Assembly (NCBI GenBank): GCA_934168325.1 | Contig: CAKPNG010000045.1 | Span: forward strand, 1 to 10,653 | DNA: 10,653 nt | Direction of reading: 5' to 3' | Source: an uncultured Bacilli bacterium | GTDB lineage: Bacteria > Bacillota_I > Bacilli_A > RFN20 > CAG-826 | In this document: positions 7,201 through 10,653 of the stretch, in pieces | How the letters are laid out: every line of letters starts with the position of its first letter | How positions within the stretch are numbered: the first letter of the stretch is position 1 | The notes under the pieces: generated by a model | What the model was told of the DNA's origin: nothing | Seen by the model: the letters and a program-made list of their open reading frames with translations, nothing else | Database searches by the model: none | Made by a program: the position numbers and the translations under genes

Positions 7201-7959
7201 TTATAAAAGATTTGTCAATAATTCACTATAAGATTTAGGGTCTAAACTAGCACCACCAACTAATGCACCATCAACATCTTCTTGTGATAAATAAGCTTTA
7301 ATATTATTTGGTTTAACACTTCCACCATATAAGATTCTAACTTTATTAGCAACTTTACGACCATAAAGATCTTTAATTATATTTCTAATAAATAAGCAAA
7401 TATCTTCAGCAATTTCAGTAGAAGCATTTTTCCCAGTACCTATAGACCAAATAGGTTCATAAGCTATAACTACTTTAGTAGCATCTTCAGCACTAACATC
7501 TTTGAAACCAGTAACGATTTGTTCTTTAACAAATTCTTTAGTTTTGCCTTCTTCAAAAATACCTTCAGATTCACCACAGCAATAAACTGGAACCATATTA
7601 TTTTTTAATAAAGCTAATATTTTTTTATTGCAAGCTTCACTAGTTTCATTGTAATAAGTTCTTCTTTCACTATGACCAATAATACACCATGAAATATCAA
7701 TATCTTTCAACATAGGAATTGAAATTTCACCAGTATATGCACCATGATCTAATTCATTACAATTTTCAGCACCAACAATTAAACTATTTTTTAAAATCTT
7801 TTTAACAGGTGCTAAATCAATATAAGGAACACAAACACCCATATCGATTTTATTAGCTTTTGCAGTTTTACCGAGTTCTTTTGCTTCAGTAGCAAATAAT
7901 TTAGCCTCAGTAACTGTTTTATTCATTTTCCAGTTACCGAGAAGTAATTTTCTACGCAT
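7201..7959 (-). CDS. tpiA: Triosephosphate isomerase
   Basis: Interconverts dihydroxyacetone phosphate and glyceraldehyde 3-phosphate in glycolysis, as a cytoplasmic TIM-barrel dimer. The 252 residues are full family length and all active-site elements are present. These are GNWKMNK (8-14) with Asn9 and Lys11, IIGHSERR (93-100) with the electrophile His96, and AYEPIWSIGTG (166-176) with the catalytic base Glu168 and the flexible loop 6. The phosphate-binding YGGSVKP (211-217) and DGALVGGASL (230-239) follow. Start: the ATG is preceded by a GGAGAA Shine-Dalgarno overlapping the end of pgk. Only 5 bases separate the two genes, so translation is probably coupled. It is the last gene of the gap-pgk-tpiA cluster and is followed by the strong terminator at 7145-7182. 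Nothing is missing or unusual. Confidence 0.98.
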   Translation of the reverse strand: MRRKLLLGNWKMNKTVTEAKLFATEAKELGKTAKANKIDMGVCVPYIDLAPVKKILKNSLIVGAENCNELDHGAYTGEISIPMLKDIDISWCIIGHSERRTYYNETSEACNKKILALLKNNMVPVYCCGESEGIFEEGKTKEFVKEQIVTGFKDVSAEDATKVVIAYEPIWSIGTGKNASTEIAEDICLFIRNIIKDLYGRKVANKVRILYGGSVKPNNIKAYLSQEDVDGALVGGASLDPKSYSELLTNLL

Positions 7960-7964
7960 TGTAA

Positions 7965-9176
7965 TTATTCTCCAATAACATCGATTCCTGGAAGATGGCC
8001 ATCATTTTCAATCATTTCTAAGCTAGCGCCACCGCCAGTAGAAACGTGTGAGAATTTATCAGCATAACCAAATTGTTTTGCAGCAGCAGCACTATCACCA
8101 CCACCAATTACACTGAATGCTTTTTTATTTTCAGTAATTGCTTTACAAATACCAATTGTACCATTAGCAAAATCTTTATTTTCAAAAACGCCAACAGGAC
8201 CATTCCAGAAAATAATTTTAGCATCAGCAATAATTTTTCCGAATTCTTTAACTGTATTTGGACCGACATCTAAGCCTTCAAATCCTTCAGGAATTTGACC
8301 ACTTGGTACAGTTTCAACAACAGTATAATTTTCGAAATCATCAGCACAAATAGTATCAAATGGTAATACAATCTTGCCTGATTCATAGCATTTTAAAGCA
8401 TAATCTAATTGATCAGCTTCAACAGGGCTCTTTCCAACATTTTTACCTAATGCTTTTAAGAATGTATAAGCCATAGCTCCACCGATTAAAATCTTGTCGC
8501 ATTTCTTTAATAAACTATCGATAACTTTAATTTTATCACTAACTTTGAAACCACCAAGAATTGCAACGTATGGGTGAGCATCTGGATGGACACATTTTGA
8601 AAGATTCTTAACTTCTTTTTCCATTAAGAAACCTAATGCGCATTGTTTTCCTTCTTTTTTAAGAATTTCAGGAACACCATAAGTAGAAGCATGAGCTCTA
8701 TGAGCACTTCCGAAAGCATCCATAACAAATGCATCAAAATTACTTGCCCAATCTTTACTTAAATTAGCATCATTCTTACTTTCGCCTTTTTCATAACGTG
8801 TATTTTGAACTAATAAAACTTCGCCATCGTTTAATTTATCAATAGCTTCTTTTAGTGCTTCACCGCTAGTAGCTTCAGCAAAATAAACATTTGTTCCATC
8901 TAATAATTCTTTTAATCTTGGATAGACATATGCCATATTATTCTTTTCTTTTTCTTTAGCAATTTCAGCATCATCTACCTTTCCCCATTTAATTTTTCCT
9001 AAATGTGAGAATAAAACAACTTTAGCATTCATTTTAATTAATGCTTTAATTGTAGGTAAAGCACTAACAATACGATTATCATCTCTAATAGCTGTTCCAT
9101 TTAATGGTACGTTGAAATCAACTCTAACCATTACTTTTTTACCGGCTAAATCGTGTAAATTTTCAATTGTTAACAT
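7965..9176 (-). CDS. pgk: Phosphoglycerate kinase
   Basis: Transfers phosphate from 1,3-bisphosphoglycerate to ADP, the first ATP-forming step of glycolysis, in the cytoplasm. The 403 residues cover both lobes. The N-terminal substrate lobe has VRVDFNVPL (17-25), DDNRI (32-36), SHLGK (57-61), NTRYEKGE (125-132) and MDAFGSAHRAHAS (152-164). The C-terminal nucleotide lobe has GGFKVSDK (208-215), FWNGPVGVFE (323-332) and IGGGDSAAA (357-365). Two core motifs deviate: SHLGK instead of the usual SHLGR, and GGFKVSDK instead of GGAKVSDK. Both are conservative and the protein should be active. Start: the ATG has an AAGGAG Shine-Dalgarno at 9183-9188. A terminator hairpin (9197-9224) sits just upstream in the gap-pgk gap and no new promoter is visible, so pgk probably depends on read-through from gap. 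Confidence 0.98.
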   Translation of the reverse strand: MLTIENLHDLAGKKVMVRVDFNVPLNGTAIRDDNRIVSALPTIKALIKMNAKVVLFSHLGKIKWGKVDDAEIAKEKEKNNMAYVYPRLKELLDGTNVYFAEATSGEALKEAIDKLNDGEVLLVQNTRYEKGESKNDANLSKDWASNFDAFVMDAFGSAHRAHASTYGVPEILKKEGKQCALGFLMEKEVKNLSKCVHPDAHPYVAILGGFKVSDKIKVIDSLLKKCDKILIGGAMAYTFLKALGKNVGKSPVEADQLDYALKCYESGKIVLPFDTICADDFENYTVVETVPSGQIPEGFEGLDVGPNTVKEFGKIIADAKIIFWNGPVGVFENKDFANGTIGICKAITENKKAFSVIGGGDSAAAAKQFGYADKFSHVSTGGGASLEMIENDGHLPGIDVIGE

Positions 9177-9196
9177 ATAATACTCCTTATTTTAAT

Positions 9197-9224
9197 AAAA
9201 AGGTCTGGAGTTCACCCTAGACCT
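9197..9224 (-). terminator. Intrinsic terminator/attenuator between gap and pgk
   Basis: Read on the minus strand, AGGTCT pairs with AGACCT (9219-9224 with 9201-9206). A further GGG/UCC pairing lies inside, next to one bulged A, with a loop of about 5 bases. TTTTATT follows. It starts 15 bases after the gap stop and ends 9 bases before the pgk Shine-Dalgarno. I see no promoter between it and pgk, so it probably ends most gap transcripts and lets a fraction continue into pgk-tpiA. Confidence 0.75.
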
Positions 9225-9238
9225 AAATAGAAATTTAA

Positions 9239-10261
9239 TTAAGCTAATTCAGCAAAATATTTAATTGTTCTAACCATTTGGCTAGTATATGAATTTTCAT
9301 TATCATACCAAGCAACTACTTGAACTTGATACATGTCATCATTTACTTTAGTAACCATGGTTTGTGTAGCATCAAATAATGAACCTTGAGTAATACCAAC
9401 GATATCACTTGAAACGATTAAATCTTCATTATATCCATAAGATTCAGTTGCTTGAGTCTTCATGAAAGCATTAATTGTTTCTGGAGTAACTTCTTTGCCA
9501 TTTGCTTTAACAACAGCAACTAAAAGAGTTGTTGAACCGGTTGGGACTGGAACTCTTTGAGCACTTCCGATTAATTTACCGTTTAATTCTGGGATAACTA
9601 AACCGATAGCTTTAGCAGCACCAGTTGAGTTAGGAACGATATTAACAGCAGCAGCTCTTGCTCTTCTTAAATCACCTTTTCTGTGTGGTCCATCAAGTAC
9701 CATTTGGTCACCAGTATATGCGTGAACAGTTGTCATAATACCACTGACGATTGGGGTGAATTTATTTAAAGCATTTGCCATAGGTGCTAAACAGTTTGTT
9801 GTACAGCTAGCTGCACTAATAATCTTATCATCTTTTGTTAATGTATGTTCGTTAACACCATAAACGATTGTAGGTAAATCTTTTCCTGCTGGAGCACTAA
9901 TAACTACTTTTTTAGCACCTGCAGTGATGTGTGCCATTGCTTTTTCTTTTGATGTATAGAAGCCTGTACATTCTAAAACAACATCAACACCTAATTTACC
10001 CCAAGGTAAATTTTCAGCTTTTGGTTCTTTATAAATTTCAATTTCATGACCATCAACGATGATTGAATGATCAGTAGCACTAACTTTATCAGCTAATGCA
10101 TATCTTTTTTGAGCTGAATCATATTTTAATAAATGAGCTAACATCTTTGGATCAGTTAAATCGTTGATAGCAACAATTTCATATCCTTCTGCTTGGAACA
10201 TTTGTCTAAATGCTAATCTTCCAATTCTTCCAAATCCGTTAATTGCAACTTTAATTGCCAT
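9239..10261 (-). CDS. gap: Glyceraldehyde-3-phosphate dehydrogenase, type I
   Basis: Oxidises glyceraldehyde 3-phosphate with NAD+ and phosphate to 1,3-bisphosphoglycerate, as a cytoplasmic homotetramer. The 340 residues are full length. The Rossmann motif is NGFGRIGR (8-15). Asp34 in NDLTD points to NAD rather than NADP. The catalytic motif ASCTTNC (151-157) carries Cys153, and His180 in TTVHAYTGDQ is its partner. GDLRRARAAA (197-206) and WYDNENSYTSQMV (318-330) complete the family pattern. Start: the frame is open 20 codons further upstream to 10321, but the ATG at 10261 is chosen. It begins MAIKVAINGFGRIGR as family members do, and it has a near-perfect Shine-Dalgarno at 10272-10277. The codons are less AT-extreme than in the surface-protein genes, in keeping with high expression. 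It is first in the gap-pgk-tpiA cluster and has its own putative promoter. NAD specificity is inferred. Confidence 0.98.
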   Translation of the reverse strand: MAIKVAINGFGRIGRLAFRQMFQAEGYEIVAINDLTDPKMLAHLLKYDSAQKRYALADKVSATDHSIIVDGHEIEIYKEPKAENLPWGKLGVDVVLECTGFYTSKEKAMAHITAGAKKVVISAPAGKDLPTIVYGVNEHTLTKDDKIISAASCTTNCLAPMANALNKFTPIVSGIMTTVHAYTGDQMVLDGPHRKGDLRRARAAAVNIVPNSTGAAKAIGLVIPELNGKLIGSAQRVPVPTGSTTLLVAVVKANGKEVTPETINAFMKTQATESYGYNEDLIVSSDIVGITQGSLFDATQTMVTKVNDDMYQVQVVAWYDNENSYTSQMVRTIKYFAELA

Positions 10262-10271
10262 ATTTCTTTTT

Positions 10272-10277
10272 TCCTCC
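10272..10277 (-). promoter_or_regulatory. Shine-Dalgarno site that fixes the gap start
   Basis: GGAGGA on the minus strand, within AAGGAGGA, ends 10 bases before the ATG at 10261. It lies inside the longer open frame, which rules out the upstream start at 10321. Confidence 0.9.
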
Positions 10278-10297
10278 TTAAGAAATTTAACGTTTAT

Positions 10298-10326
10298 ATT
10301 ATATATAAAAAAGAAAGGCAAATAAA
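10298..10326 (-). promoter_or_regulatory. Probable gap promoter
   Basis: A perfect TATAAT at 10298-10303 (minus strand) has, at 17 bases, only the poor -35 match TTTATT (10321-10326, 3/6). Initiation would fall near 10290, giving a leader of about 30 bases that keeps the gap Shine-Dalgarno. The position is right for the cluster promoter, but the weak -35 leaves doubt. Confidence 0.45.
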
Positions 10327-10340
10327 GTATTTTTACCTAC

Positions 10341-10364
10341 AAAAAAACTAAATTCAGTAATTTA
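10341..10364 (-). terminator. Weak AU-only terminator before gap
   Basis: On the minus strand, TAAATT (10359-10364) pairs with AATTTA (10349-10354) across a 4-base loop, closely followed by seven T (10341-10347). It lies 9 bases after the stop of the DUF47-like remnant. The stem has no G-C pair, so termination would be weak. Confidence 0.35.
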
Positions 10365-10372
10365 ATACCTAT

Positions 10373-10653
10373 TTATAAGTTTTTATACATTATTATCAAG
10401 ATAGTTTTACAAACATCTCTACATTTATCAGTGATATATTCAAAATAACTATAAACTTTTTCAAAGAATCTATTTTTATCGTAATCACTACTTTCTACAT
10501 ATAAATCATGAACATTTTCTTCATAAATTTTATCCCCGTCTTTTTAAGTTAGCACAATGAATTTTTTTAGTAAATGACGGGAATTTGACAGTTAGATAAT
10601 CAAAAAAGCCAAAAATACAACAAATTAATCGATTTATATATCTAAAGATATAT
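10373..10653 (-). pseudogene. Frame-broken C-terminal remnant of a DUF47/PhoU-like (Pit accessory) protein
   Basis: DUF47 proteins are PhoU-like helical proteins, usually encoded beside Pit-type phosphate transporters. From GAC at 10540 to the stop at 10373, one frame reads DGDKIYEENVHDLY, then FFEKVYSYFEYITDKCRDV, ending IMYKNL. This follows the family's final helices as I recall them (lE.egDkiY...al..LF, then iy..lE..tD.ced.a, ending ..kn). That frame is closed just upstream by TAA (10544-10546). A second frame, open from the window edge to a stop at 10530, reads LICC, FDYLTVKFPSF, KKIHCANLK. This could be the preceding part of the same family. Joining them needs a frameshift in the A-run at about 10541-10546, and a few residues appear to be missing. 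It has no plausible start and runs off the right edge. A sequencing error or chance similarity cannot be excluded. Confidence 0.45.
10636..10653. repeat. Palindrome at the right edge
   Basis: ATATATCT and AGATATAT are perfect 8-base arms around AA. The palindrome reaches the last base of the window and may extend beyond it. No function can be assigned. It overlaps the open frame of the DUF47-like remnant. Confidence 0.5.

Noticed and set aside
8073..8273. Plus-strand open frame of 66 codons
   Set aside because: Antisense to the C-terminal lobe of pgk, with low-complexity Ser/Thr/Asn/Phe content expected from the reverse of its codons.
167..10261. Mycoplasma-type code with UGA as Trp
   Set aside because: The Trp codons checked in psuG, tpiA and pgk are TGG, and no gene needs TGA read-through.
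10283..10297. CcpA cre-like site near the gap transcription start (AAACGTT core)
   Set aside because: The central CG fits, but the conserved outer G and C of the cre consensus are both missing. AT-rich DNA gives such matches by chance.
10262..10321. Extra 20 codons at the N-terminus of gap (start at 10321)
   Set aside because: They contain the promoter -10 and the Shine-Dalgarno itself, and the family begins at MAIKVAINGFG.
10495..10524. Tiny minus-strand frame MKKMFMIYM
   Set aside because: Nine codons in an alternative frame of the DUF47-like remnant, without a convincing ribosome site.
10585..10590. Perfect TTGACA on the plus strand
   Set aside because: No -10-like hexamer lies 16-18 bases downstream and no plus-strand gene follows.
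1..10653. CRISPR array, tRNA/rRNA genes, insertion sequence or riboswitch
   Set aside because: No regularly spaced direct repeats, cloverleaf, transposase motifs or recognisable riboswitch core were found on either strand.

Overview
The window is a very AT-rich bacterial segment. Every convincing gene lies on the minus strand, so transcription runs from high to low coordinates. All complete genes end in TAA. The Trp codons I checked are TGG and no in-frame TGA interrupts any gene, so the standard bacterial code fits and the UGA=Trp Mycoplasma code is not needed. The low GC, gene style and glycolytic gene order suggest a Firmicutes/Tenericutes-like organism, such as an uncultured Bacilli or Mollicutes-related gut lineage. 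That placement is an inference and I cannot name a genus.

Right part (about 7.2-10.65 kb). At the right edge is a damaged reading frame resembling the C-terminal half of a DUF47/PhoU-like protein. It is split over two frames and is called a pseudogene. It is followed by the glycolytic cluster gap - pgk - tpiA. A good intrinsic terminator lies between gap and pgk with no visible new promoter after it. It probably acts as an attenuator that lowers pgk-tpiA relative to gap. pgk and tpiA are 5 bases apart. A strong, nearly symmetrical terminator closes the cluster at 7145-7182.

Middle part (about 2.0-7.03 kb). A sigma70-type promoter at 7006-7034 drives two unrecognised membrane-anchored genes 5 bases apart. 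The first encodes a 366-residue protein with one membrane helix. The second encodes a 1275-residue protein with an N-terminal membrane segment, four diverged tandem repeats of about 200-240 residues, and a separate C-terminal region. Both look like cytoplasm-anchored proteins with large beta-rich outer domains. This pair is the most novel content of the window.

Left part (1-2.03 kb). A good extended -10 promoter at 1994-2022 precedes psuG (pseudouridine-5'-phosphate glycosidase) and psuK (pseudouridine kinase), spaced 4 bases apart. Together they turn pseudouridine into uracil and ribose 5-phosphate, which can enter central carbon metabolism. No pseudouridine transporter is visible. The first 166 bases hold no gene, only small AT-rich palindromes and a possible promoter for a gene beyond the left edge. 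No tRNA, rRNA, CRISPR array, insertion sequence or riboswitch was recognised.
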